From Melioribacteraceae bacterium (lineage in GTDB: Bacteria; Bacteroidota; Ignavibacteria; Ignavibacteriales; Melioribacteraceae), in the NCBI GenBank assembly GCA_021739765.1, contig JAIPBD010000001.1:361486-425485 (forward strand): a stretch of 64,000 bases of DNA. Reading direction: 5' to 3'. Under the pieces are notes generated by a model that made no database searches, was not told the origin of the DNA, and worked only from the letters and a program-made list of their open reading frames with translations. This document shows positions 11,896-20,448 of the stretch, piece by piece (positions within the stretch are counted from its first letter, which is position 1; each line of letters begins with the position of its first letter). A program made the translations under genes and the position numbers.

Positions 11896-13488
11896 TTGCA
11901 CGAGAAAGCACCATATTTATTTTTTGTTCTATTTTTCTTAAGAATCTCAGTTTGTGGTCAACAATTAATCACTTTTTCAAAAATCAGTGAAAATTCTGGG
12001 ATTCAAACCGACCGAAGACCAATCTCTGTCGCGTTTTACGATTCTATTTCCAACAAAACTTTTCTTAGCTGGATGGGTGGTTACAGTCACCCGCTTGTAA
12101 AATCTTACGATCATGCGACAACGGCTTGGAGTGAAGACAAAATAATCGGGACTTCTCCTTTCGCGGATGCGCATAATTATCCCGGAATGATTCAAGCAAA
12201 AAATGGGAAATTGATCATGTTTTATGGCTGCCATAATTCCGTGATGAAGATTTCCACTTCGCCGGTAGCAGGAAGTATAGAGGGCGATTGGGATGATCGA
12301 GAATTAGTTGAAGCTCAGGGGGCATCTTATCCCGTTCCAATAATTTTAGCCGATGGTACAATTTATTGTTTTTATCGCGTGACGATGAGAACGGTGTTTC
12401 CTTCTGAAAAATTTCCGGTGGATTACCGACCTCTGGCATTTGTAAAATCGACTGACAATGGTGAAACATGGAGCCGATCCGTCATAATCATTGATAATTA
12501 TCCTCGTACAGATAATTTGAACGAGATTTATCTGGGAAAAATAGCATACCAACCTAAATCCGATTCTGTTTCTGAGAGATTCCATATCGCTTGGTCAATC
12601 GCGGGTGGAGGACCGGATGTTCATGATCATGGAAATTATCGGCGACATGTTTACTATTCTTACTTCCAACCTCAAAACGATCTTTTGTTTGATATTAATG
12701 GAAATGAATTAGGAATTTCGATTGACAATGCAGAAGCCGAACAATATTGTAAAGTTATGTATACAGGCACTCCCCCTGAAGGTGATTATGTCGGCTATCA
12801 AGTTTCAACTCATTTTTGTGATGACGGTTTCCCGGTAATTGTGTTTCGACATGATGAGGCGTTTAAATGTGCTTATCGATCGGGTACTGAATGGAAAATT
12901 TCTGATGTTTACGAAAGTTCGAACGAACCACGAGATATTGAAAAGATTGGTTCGAAATCGTTCCGCACTTTTCGTACTTCCGGCAAATCATTGTACTCAT
13001 TCGTGACCGAAAACGGGGGCGAGAATTGGAAATTGGAGAGCAAAATTACTTCACCTATTTTTTTGCAGAGAAATTATATAATTCAGAATTACAAAGACGG
13101 GTTAAAACATTTGTTTACCGAAGGTGAAAGCGGCGGGAGCCATGTTGGAGAAGGAAAGTTTGATATTTACGTAGGAACCGTTGATGAGGTTACATCCGTA
13201 AATAAAAAGCATTTAGATTTTGAGAACACTTTCCGAATTTTCCCAAATTATCCGAATCCATTCAACCCGAATACAAATATCAGATATTTTGTGCAACAAT
13301 CCGGACGTGTAAAATTGGAAGTATTCGATTCTATGGGTTCTCGATTCCAAATTCTTAAGGATGGCTTTCATGCAAAAGGAGAGTATACGGTAAGTTTTGA
13401 TGGTTCCGGTTTGTCAAGTGGAATATATTATCTCCGCTCGACTTTTATGGATAAAGTCCTCGTACAAAAAATGGTTTTAATTCGATAA
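11896..13488 (+). CDS. Secreted BNR-repeat (sialidase-fold) protein with type IX sorting domain
   Basis: A 530-aa exported protein. The start is a TTG preceded by AGAGG, giving a signal peptide (hydrophobic core YLFFVLFFLRISV, then CGQQ). The body resembles the BNR_4 six-bladed propeller family, with repeated pieces such as STDNGETWSRS and TENGGENWKL, often found beside glycan-active enzymes. The last 80 residues form a C-terminal type IX secretion sorting domain (FPNYPNPFNPNTNIRY, GSGLSSGIYYLRS), so the product is predicted to be secreted or anchored at the cell surface. A sulfatase follows 59 bp downstream in the same direction. It is most likely a polysaccharide lyase or glycan-binding protein; I cannot assign catalytic residues with confidence. 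Confidence 0.85.
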   Translation: MHEKAPYLFFVLFFLRISVCGQQLITFSKISENSGIQTDRRPISVAFYDSISNKTFLSWMGGYSHPLVKSYDHATTAWSEDKIIGTSPFADAHNYPGMIQAKNGKLIMFYGCHNSVMKISTSPVAGSIEGDWDDRELVEAQGASYPVPIILADGTIYCFYRVTMRTVFPSEKFPVDYRPLAFVKSTDNGETWSRSVIIIDNYPRTDNLNEIYLGKIAYQPKSDSVSERFHIAWSIAGGGPDVHDHGNYRRHVYYSYFQPQNDLLFDINGNELGISIDNAEAEQYCKVMYTGTPPEGDYVGYQVSTHFCDDGFPVIVFRHDEAFKCAYRSGTEWKISDVYESSNEPRDIEKIGSKSFRTFRTSGKSLYSFVTENGGENWKLESKITSPIFLQRNYIIQNYKDGLKHLFTEGESGGSHVGEGKFDIYVGTVDEVTSVNKKHLDFENTFRIFPNYPNPFNPNTNIRYFVQQSGRVKLEVFDSMGSRFQILKDGFHAKGEYTVSFDGSGLSSGIYYLRSTFMDKVLVQKMVLIR

Positions 13489-13547
13489 TTATCTTTTTTC
13501 ATTAATGAAAATTTTCGACTTATTTATCTTAAACTGAATGGTGATTC

Positions 13548-15149
13548 ATGGAAAGGAAAGAGTTTCTGAAGTTGTGCGGTTTGAGTGCATCCGCTTTTAT
13601 TTTACCATTTGGCAACATCAATATTGCTGATAATACAAAAAGACCGAACGTATTGTTTATTATGAGCGACGATCATGCCGAAGGAGCAATAAGCTGCTAC
13701 GGAAGTAAATTGATTAATACTCCAAACATCGACCGAATCGCGAAAGAAGGAGTGAAGTTTCAGAATAGTTTTGTGACAAATTCAATTTGTGGTCCGAGTC
13801 GAGCTGTTTTGCTAACGGGTAAATACAGCCACTTAAATGGCTTTAAAGATAATCTCGATAAATTCGATGGCTCCCAACAAACTTTTCCGAAGCTGCTGAA
13901 AAATGAAGGATATCAAACGGGAATGTTTGGAAAATGGCATTTAAAAAGTGAACCAACCGGATTTGATTCTTGGAAAGTGTTAATCGATCAGGGTGAATAT
14001 TACAATCCAACACTGCTTGAAAATGGAGAGGAAAAGGAACACATCGGATACACAACTGATATTATTACAGATATTGCGCTTGATGAGTTGGAAAACAGAG
14101 ATAATGAAAAACCATTCTGTTATTTTGTTCACCATAAAGCACCTCACAGAAATTGGATGCCGAATCCAAAATATTTTGATGTTTTTGAAGATGAAGAATT
14201 ACCGATTCCGGAGACATTCTACGATAATTACAAAGGTCGAAAGGCTGCTGAATTTGCCGATATGCGAATTGAAAACATGTTTCTTTCACTCGATCTAAAA
14301 TTAAAAGCTGATGATATCAAATATGAAACCGGTACAGGAGGGAATTCTGAGTTTGCCTCAAAAGTTATAGCGAATTGGGAAAGGGAATACAATCGTCTAA
14401 CTCCAGAACAAAAAGCGGCTTGGGATAAACATTATGACAAAGTGAGGAAGGAATACAGAGATTCAAAGCTTGAAGGCGATGAGCTGCTTCGGTGGAAATA
14501 CCAGCGCTACATAAAAGACTATCTTCGATGTATTCTTTCTGTTGATGAAAGTGTCGGAAGACTTCTGGATTATCTTGATGAAAATAATTTACGCGAAAAT
14601 ACGATAGTGGTTTATACTTCAGATCAAGGATTTTATCTTGGAGAACACGGCTGGTATGACAAACGATTTATGTACGAAGAATCATTATCGATGCCCCTCC
14701 TGATGAGATATCCGGAGGAAATTCCGGCAGGTTCCGTAAATGAAAACTTGGTTCTAAACCTCGACTTTGCGCCGACATTTTTAGATTACGCCGGAGTCTC
14801 AATCCCTGATGATATGCAAGGTAAGACTTTAAGAAAATTAATCTCAAACGGAAAATTAGAATGGCGTAATTCAATTTATTATCATTATTACGAATTCCCC
14901 CACGGTTGGCACAATGTTTATAAACATTTTGGTGTCAGAACAGATCAATATAAGCTTATCTATTTTTATGGCGATGAGAATTTTTGGGAATTCTACGATC
15001 TGGAATCAGATCCGAATGAACTGCACAATTTGTATGGCAGACCGGAATATTCCGATCAGATTCTTAATCTAAAAAGGGAATTGATCAGGCTTCAAACGAA
15101 ATATGAGGATAAAAACGGGTCAGATATTCTTGCTAATGCAGCTAATTAA
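13548..15149 (+). CDS. Sulfatase of the formylglycine-dependent S1 family
   Basis: A 533-aa sulfate ester hydrolase of the alkaline phosphatase superfamily. It starts with an export signal (ERKEFLKLCGLSASAFILP, with an RK pair, so possibly Tat-like). RPNVLFIMSDDHA supplies metal-binding D41 and D42. C81-G-P-S-R85 is the CxPSR signature in which the cysteine becomes formylglycine. A second signature lies around TGKYSHLNG. The region near VVYTSDQGFYLGEHGWYDKRF supplies late metal and sulfate ligands. Length is normal. It pairs with the preceding BNR protein, which suggests removal of sulfate from a polysaccharide. No maturase (anSME or FGE) is in the window, so activation depends on a gene elsewhere. 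The substrate cannot be read from the sequence. Confidence 0.95.
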   Translation: MERKEFLKLCGLSASAFILPFGNINIADNTKRPNVLFIMSDDHAEGAISCYGSKLINTPNIDRIAKEGVKFQNSFVTNSICGPSRAVLLTGKYSHLNGFKDNLDKFDGSQQTFPKLLKNEGYQTGMFGKWHLKSEPTGFDSWKVLIDQGEYYNPTLLENGEEKEHIGYTTDIITDIALDELENRDNEKPFCYFVHHKAPHRNWMPNPKYFDVFEDEELPIPETFYDNYKGRKAAEFADMRIENMFLSLDLKLKADDIKYETGTGGNSEFASKVIANWEREYNRLTPEQKAAWDKHYDKVRKEYRDSKLEGDELLRWKYQRYIKDYLRCILSVDESVGRLLDYLDENNLRENTIVVYTSDQGFYLGEHGWYDKRFMYEESLSMPLLMRYPEEIPAGSVNENLVLNLDFAPTFLDYAGVSIPDDMQGKTLRKLISNGKLEWRNSIYYHYYEFPHGWHNVYKHFGVRTDQYKLIYFYGDENFWEFYDLESDPNELHNLYGRPEYSDQILNLKRELIRLQTKYEDKNGSDILANAAN

Positions 15150-15155
15150 AAAGAC

Positions 15156-15812
15156 TTACGTCGCGGCTCGACCTTCGTTTAAGTTGTAGAAATCATCAAC
15201 CAGGTCTTGTACTGCTTCCAAATTGTGGGAGACTATAATCAGCGTTACGTCTAATTCGTATTTGAGGAATGAAAGGATTTCTTCAAGTTTTGATTGCGCG
15301 TAAACATCCTGAGCCGAAAAAGGTTCGTCCAATATCAACAGTTTTGGTTTTGCTATTAAAACCCTTGCCAATGCAACTCTTTGAAGTTCGCCACCGCTCA
15401 ATTGGTATCCGATTTTGTTCAAAAATCTTTCGTTTATTTGGAGCTTATCCAAAATCATCGAGTAAAAGTTTTCACCATTTCTTGATTTAAATAGGCTTTG
15501 AGTATCGTCAAGAATTGAACTCACCTTCCTGACCGGATTTATTAAATGACGGTTATTTTGGAATAATATCTGAATTTGCTGTTTTTCCGAAACGGAATTG
15601 TGGTACTCAATTTCACCGGCTGTCGGTTTTAAAACACCGGCGATTAATTTTATAAGTGTCGTTTTTCCCGAACCCGACTCACCGATTATCCCCGTTGTTG
15701 TATTCTTATAAAAACACGTATTTACATTCGATAAAATCCTTTTTTTCCCTTTCGAGAGAAAAGTGGAGTGGCTAAAATCAACATTTCTGAATTCCACTAA
15801 TTTAGTTTTCAT
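15156..15812 (-). CDS. ABC transporter ATP-binding protein, OppF/DppF-like
   Basis: A 218-aa ATPase with Walker A GESGSGKTT, signature LSGGELQRVALARV and Walker B LLILDEPFSAQD. The ATG at 15812 is preferred over a TTG two codons upstream, and it overlaps the end of the companion ATPase gene by 11 nt, which indicates translational coupling. It is shorter than usual OppF because the C-terminal oligopeptide-transporter extension is missing. It is encoded divergently from the binding protein and permeases on the plus strand, and only 6 bp separates its stop from the sulfatase stop. Peptide or nickel are the usual substrates of this class; the actual substrate is unknown. Confidence 0.9.
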   Translation of the reverse strand: MKTKLVEFRNVDFSHSTFLSKGKKRILSNVNTCFYKNTTTGIIGESGSGKTTLIKLIAGVLKPTAGEIEYHNSVSEKQQIQILFQNNRHLINPVRKVSSILDDTQSLFKSRNGENFYSMILDKLQINERFLNKIGYQLSGGELQRVALARVLIAKPKLLILDEPFSAQDVYAQSKLEEILSFLKYELDVTLIIVSHNLEAVQDLVDDFYNLNEGRAAT

Positions 15813-16530
15813 TAGCAAGTAAATTTGTTTTTAATTCTTGCATACTTATGCTACTGTCTAAAAATTTCAGCTCACCATCATTTGTTATCATGCTAAAATG
15901 TGTACCTAATTGAACCGCCGTAAATAAATCTTGTGTAACTAATAATACTGCCCGATCTTCAGTGGAAATCCAATTTTTTAGAAATCGAATCATTTTTTCA
16001 GTTGTTTCTTTATCGACGGCTGAGGTCGGTTCATCCAGAACCAGTAGATTTGGATTTACCGAAACCGCAATCGCAAGCATCACTCTCTGCGCCATCCCGG
16101 TGCTTAATTCGTGAGGATATGAATTTAGTATTTGCTGCGGATTTTTCAATCCAAGTTCTTCGAAAATTTTCGAATTGGTTTGCATCGAAATTTCATCATT
16201 CTGAAAGTAATATTTAAGTTTTTTAAGCGGATTCAAAGACGAGATTGGATCCTGAAATACGTACCTAATACGTTTTTTTCTATAGTCCAATAAAGTGTTG
16301 TTCGAAGCCTTGGTTAGCTCGAAATTATTGAATTGTACCGATCCGTTAAAAGATATATTTTTAGAATGAAGACCGGTAAGAATTTTCAGAAATGTTGATT
16401 TACCGCAGCCGTTTCGCCCGATTATCGTGAAGATTTCACCCTTCTTAATTTTAAAGGAAATATTCTTGAGTAACGGTAATTCAACCCCATTATTATTGAT
16501 TGCAGCTTGATTTATATTGATCGATACCAT
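15802..16530 (-). CDS. ABC transporter ATP-binding protein, OppD/DppD-like
   Basis: A 242-aa ATPase with Walker A GRNGCGKST, Q-loop region YVFQDP, signature LSTGMAQRVMLAIAV (a T replaces the second G of LSGG) and Walker B LLVLDEPTSAVD. With its coupled partner it should form the heterodimeric motor for the permeases encoded on the opposite strand. It lacks the usual C-terminal oligo_HPY extension. The start ATG faces the binding-protein start across a 78-bp divergent gap, which must hold promoters for both arms. Confidence 0.9.
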   Translation of the reverse strand: MVSININQAAINNNGVELPLLKNISFKIKKGEIFTIIGRNGCGKSTFLKILTGLHSKNISFNGSVQFNNFELTKASNNTLLDYRKKRIRYVFQDPISSLNPLKKLKYYFQNDEISMQTNSKIFEELGLKNPQQILNSYPHELSTGMAQRVMLAIAVSVNPNLLVLDEPTSAVDKETTEKMIRFLKNWISTEDRAVLLVTQDLFTAVQLGTHFSMITNDGELKFLDSSISMQELKTNLLANEN

Positions 16531-16608
16531 TTCACTTTTTAGTAGAGTTTCTTTTATAGCTACAAAATAATAAATTAGTCAAACTTTTTATCAAATCATC
16601 CAATAGCA

Positions 16609-18228
16609 ATGAAAATCATTAGAAAATCATTCCTTTTATTATTACTTACAATCCTGGTATCATGCTCGGTCGAGAACGAAAATTCAAAACGGGTTGTCAT
16701 CGGTATTACCAGCGACATCGAATCTTTTAATCCGCTTTATGCTTTCAGCATTACGGAAGGAAACTTAGGCGAATTACTTTTTCCCGTTCTTGTATCCCAC
16801 ACATGGGATTTTGAAAAGGGAGAGATTGAATCGGATTTATCTTTGGCGAAAAATATTGAATGGATTGACGGGAATAGTGTAAAAATTAAGATTCACGAAG
16901 ATAGGAAATGGTCCGATGGTGAAAGTATTACAGTTGAGGATTTGATATACAGTTTTATCCTATATTCTCATCCCGAAGTTGAAAGCAGGCTGTTTGATGG
17001 CTTTGAAAACTACAACTTATCAGACGATGGCGTAATTGATTCCCTAAAAACTTTCGATAAAATTAATGATTTTGAGATTATTCTTAATTTTTCGACTGGA
17101 GCAAAACCATCAGTTTTCGATTTTGATTTTCCCTTATTGCCGAAACATTACTTCAAATCGATAGATTTTATCGATATTCCAAAAAACAAATTTAATTCAA
17201 ACCCTGTCACCGGCGGTGAATTTTTCGTCTCCCAGTGGGAAAAGGGGGAGTTTATTGAACTTTTGGTTGATAAAAATTCTTCACGATTTGTAGACGGTAA
17301 TATTGAAAAGCTGGTTTTTCGAATTGTCCCGGAATACAATTCGCGCTTGATGCTTCTTAAAACGGGTGGAATTGATATCATGGAAGATTTGAGACCGGAC
17401 GATCTCAGTTTTATTGATGATTCCGTTATCGAGCTTAATTCAATTAAAGGAAGGGAGTACGATTACATCGGATTTAACCATGATGACGAAGCTGGGAATC
17501 CTCATCCGTTGTTTTCTGATGCGGAAGTAAGAATAGCGATTACGCAGCTAAACGATAGAGAGTTAATTGTGGATGAATATCTAAACGGATTCGGAGAGCC
17601 AGCAATTTCTCCAATCTCGGAGATTTTTGCATCGGTATACGATTCAAATTTAAAACCGTATCCTTTTGGAATTGAAGCAGCGGTTACCAGGTTGAATAAA
17701 GCCGGATGGAAAGATTCGAACCAGAATGGAATTTTAGATAAAAACGGAAGTGAATTAAGTTTTGATTTGTTGATCCCAACCGGAAATCCAAGAAGGGAAT
17801 ATGTTGCGACACTTTTTAAAAACAATGCCCAAAAAGCTGGAATTAAAGTGAACTTGGTTCCGCAGGATCTTGGGGCATTAATAGAAATGCTGCAAACCGG
17901 GAAAGCTGATGCTTGGATAGCCGGCTGGTCAATCGCGCTCCCTGTTGAATTGACCATGTTTTGGTCTTCAAATCCTGATAGGGGTTTTCTAAATTTCCAG
18001 AATTATGCGAATCCGGAAATGGATGTTTTGCTAGATCGCATTGAAGCTAATGATGTTAATCGGAACGAACTTTACAAAAAGTTTCAGAAAACCATTCATA
18101 ACGATCAACCGGTTTCGTTTTTATATTGGGTCGATAATATTGTTGGAGTAAATTCGAGAGTGAAAAATGTTTCGGTTACTCCTCTCGGTGTTATTCATCA
18201 TTGTTGGAATTGGCGAATTGAAAATTAA
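16609..18228 (+). CDS. Extracellular solute-binding lipoprotein, family 5 (Opp/Dpp type)
   Basis: A 539-aa substrate-binding component of the ABC importer. It has a lipoprotein signal with lipobox LVSC (C19), so it is anchored to the outer leaf of the inner membrane. The SBP_bac_5 fold is shown by the N-terminal ITSDIESFNPLYAF, by KWSDGESITVEDLIYSF, and by the C-terminal half ending NPDRGFLNFQNYANPEMD. Length is normal. The stop is overlapped by the first permease. The ligand cannot be predicted; oligopeptides are the commonest ligands in this family. Confidence 0.93.
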   Translation: MKIIRKSFLLLLLTILVSCSVENENSKRVVIGITSDIESFNPLYAFSITEGNLGELLFPVLVSHTWDFEKGEIESDLSLAKNIEWIDGNSVKIKIHEDRKWSDGESITVEDLIYSFILYSHPEVESRLFDGFENYNLSDDGVIDSLKTFDKINDFEIILNFSTGAKPSVFDFDFPLLPKHYFKSIDFIDIPKNKFNSNPVTGGEFFVSQWEKGEFIELLVDKNSSRFVDGNIEKLVFRIVPEYNSRLMLLKTGGIDIMEDLRPDDLSFIDDSVIELNSIKGREYDYIGFNHDDEAGNPHPLFSDAEVRIAITQLNDRELIVDEYLNGFGEPAISPISEIFASVYDSNLKPYPFGIEAAVTRLNKAGWKDSNQNGILDKNGSELSFDLLIPTGNPRREYVATLFKNNAQKAGIKVNLVPQDLGALIEMLQTGKADAWIAGWSIALPVELTMFWSSNPDRGFLNFQNYANPEMDVLLDRIEANDVNRNELYKKFQKTIHNDQPVSFLYWVDNIVGVNSRVKNVSVTPLGVIHHCWNWRIEN

Positions 18229-19222
18229 TTCTCTTAACTATTCAAGAATCTTCCGATCAGTTTTTTTTCGTTTTATTAACTCGTTTATCGTTCTATTTCT
18301 ACTTGCGACTTTTATTTTTTTTATGATTCGATTGGCTCCCGGTGATCCGACTCAGAAATTTGTCAGCGCTGAGGCAAGTCCCGCACTTATTGAAAATCTA
18401 AAAAAAAGTTATGGCATTAACGATTCACTCTCGGAGCAATATCTTAATTTCTTGCAAGAAACTCTTTCGTTGAATTTTGGATATTCATTCAGTTATAGAA
18501 CTCCTGTTATTGATGTGATAAAACCCGCCTTTTCATTCACTGCTTTTTTTGCGGCAATTGTATTTGTTTTTCAATTCGGTTTGGGGTTAATATTGGCGCT
18601 TTTTATCACAAACACCTCGAATTCAAAAATTGAAAAAGTTGCGGATAATTTGGGGATTCTACTTTTCTCAATTCCTTCTTTCGTTATCGCGTTATTTCTG
18701 CTTCAAATATTTTCAGTAAAATTAGGAATTCTTCCTCAAGGTGGACTGAAATCGTACGATTTTCATTCCTTCGGATTATTAAATAAATTTTTCGATTACA
18801 CTTCGCATCTCATTTTGCCCATAGTAACTCTCTCGTTCGCGGGAATCGCATTGTTTTACAAATACTTTAAAGATAGTCTGAAAGCAAATTATCAAACTGA
18901 TTATGTGCTGTTTCTGCGTTCAATCGGCACAAAAGAAAAATCAATTTTACGGGATCATGTTTTGCCCAATTCAATAATTCCTTCAATTTCTATTGCGGGA
19001 ATTACATTAGGATTACTTTTTAATGGTGCCTTAATCACAGAATATATATTTGAGCTTCCGGGAATGGGAAGGTTGACGATGAATGCCATTTTTGCGAGAG
19101 ATTACCCGTTAGTGATGGGAACAACATTTGTAGCGGGATTTTGTGTTATTGTAATCAATTTTTTAGCTGATTTGTTAAAGATTCTTTTTAATCCGCAGTA
19201 TTCGGAGACATCGCTAAACTGA
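18218..19222 (+). CDS. ABC transporter permease, OppB/DppB-like
   Basis: A 334-aa inner-membrane permease with about six membrane segments. The typical amino end is FIFFMIRLAPGDPT and the EAA coupling loop is FLRSIGTKEKSILRDHVLPN. I chose the TTG at 18218, which overlaps the binding-protein stop by 11 nt and gives the family-typical short tail before the first membrane segment. An ATG at 18167 would add 17 residues that are just the binding-protein sequence read in another frame. It ends in an ATGA overlap with the next permease. Confidence 0.9.
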   Translation: MKINSLNYSRIFRSVFFRFINSFIVLFLLATFIFFMIRLAPGDPTQKFVSAEASPALIENLKKSYGINDSLSEQYLNFLQETLSLNFGYSFSYRTPVIDVIKPAFSFTAFFAAIVFVFQFGLGLILALFITNTSNSKIEKVADNLGILLFSIPSFVIALFLLQIFSVKLGILPQGGLKSYDFHSFGLLNKFFDYTSHLILPIVTLSFAGIALFYKYFKDSLKANYQTDYVLFLRSIGTKEKSILRDHVLPNSIIPSISIAGITLGLLFNGALITEYIFELPGMGRLTMNAIFARDYPLVMGTTFVAGFCVIVINFLADLLKILFNPQYSETSLN

Positions 19223-20448
19223 TGAAATCGAATAAAGTTATAAATATTGCAGTATTGATTTTACTTATTATTTGGATGCTGAATTATAACCAAAACTACA
19301 ATGTGTTTTTAATGTTCATCGATTGGGTTAGGGGAGGATTCTCAACATCAATTCCTACTTTCGATTTTTTCGATTTGATGTTCAGTTTATTTTTACCGCC
19401 GATATTGGCAGCGAGTTATTACATTTTCCGGAATCGGCTGAATTTTGAAATTAATACCAACTTTGGTCTAGTTTTCATTACAATGTTTTTCGTCTATTCG
19501 TTTCTGTTTGCTCCATTATTAACAATTTCCGATCCTAATTATCAATTCAATCAAAGGATCGCACGATTAATATCACCATTTGAATCGATAAAATATCTGG
19601 AGAAAAATGAATCAGACAAAACAAATGGTTCATTCAATTATAAAAACCGTATATATTTTAGCAGTTATTCCGTATTGGAAGATTCGATAAAGGTATTTCA
19701 GGGGAGAAATCAAACGATTTACAACAAGAGACAAATTGTATTCTCTGATCAAAAACCGAAAGTATTTGATACATTTCTACCCTTCGGCACAGATGATTAC
19801 GGGAGATGCGTATATTCGAGAATTATTTACGGTACAAGAATTTCAATATCAATTGGCGCACTTTCTGTATTTATTTCCTTTCTGGTTGGTCTATTTCTGG
19901 GACATTTAGCCGGAATTGCGGGAGGAATAACAGACAAATTTTTGAGTCGCATCTCCGATCTCTTCCTGGCAGTTCCAATTATATTTTTTATTCTCTTTTT
20001 GTTGATTTCTTTTGGAAATAATTTCTTCACAATTGTTATGGTTCTAGGTTTTTCAGGCTGGATGTCTATTTTTAAACTTGTAAAGGACGAAACAACAAAG
20101 GCAAAAAATTACGATTTTATCTCAACATCACGGCAACTTGGTTTCGATTCGTTGTATATTTTGATCAAAGATTATTTCCCGATTATAATAATCCCGGTAA
20201 CAACTAATTTGGTATTCCAATTCGCAAATGTTATTCTTGCCGAATCAGCGCTTAGCTTTTTGGGATTGGGAATAAGTTTGGAGGAACCAAGTTGGGGAGC
20301 GATGATTCGCTCAGGACAGGGTTATTTAAATCAAGCATGGTGGTTAATATTTTTCCCCAGTCTTACATTTGTATCATTATTAATAACACTAAAAATTTTA
20401 GGCGAGAAATTAGTGCAACACCTAAATCCGATTTTGAATGATAATTAA
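19222..20448 (+). CDS. ABC transporter permease, OppC/DppC-like
   Basis: A 408-aa permease whose ATG overlaps the previous stop. It is longer than usual OppC (about 300 aa): before the core lies an extra amino-terminal membrane hairpin plus a roughly 100-residue loop (about 100-200) containing YKNRIYFSSYSVLEDSIK. The permease core has GALSVFISFLVGLFLGHLAG, and its EAA loop holds STSRQLGFDSLYILIKDYFP. Domain content otherwise fits the C permease of the Opp class. Its last 11 nt are overlapped by the Ser/Thr kinase gene, so transport and signalling genes are translationally linked. Confidence 0.92.
   Translation: MKSNKVINIAVLILLIIWMLNYNQNYNVFLMFIDWVRGGFSTSIPTFDFFDLMFSLFLPPILAASYYIFRNRLNFEINTNFGLVFITMFFVYSFLFAPLLTISDPNYQFNQRIARLISPFESIKYLEKNESDKTNGSFNYKNRIYFSSYSVLEDSIKVFQGRNQTIYNKRQIVFSDQKPKVFDTFLPFGTDDYGRCVYSRIIYGTRISISIGALSVFISFLVGLFLGHLAGIAGGITDKFLSRISDLFLAVPIIFFILFLLISFGNNFFTIVMVLGFSGWMSIFKLVKDETTKAKNYDFISTSRQLGFDSLYILIKDYFPIIIIPVTTNLVFQFANVILAESALSFLGLGISLEEPSWGAMIRSGQGYLNQAWWLIFFPSLTFVSLLITLKILGEKLVQHLNPILNDN

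Noticed and set aside
13496-13511. TTTTCATTAATGAAAA palindrome between the BNR and sulfatase genes
   Set aside because: No loop, all but two bases A/T, and the two genes look co-transcribed.
14907-14922. TGGCAC followed by TTAT in the sulfatase gene, like a sigma-54 promoter
   Set aside because: The -12 part is poor (TTAT for TTGC) and it lies deep in a coding region with no gene start after it.
18167-18217. Upstream ATG start for the first permease
   Set aside because: The added residues are the binding-protein sequence in another frame and give an atypical amino end; the TTG at 18218 fits the family better.
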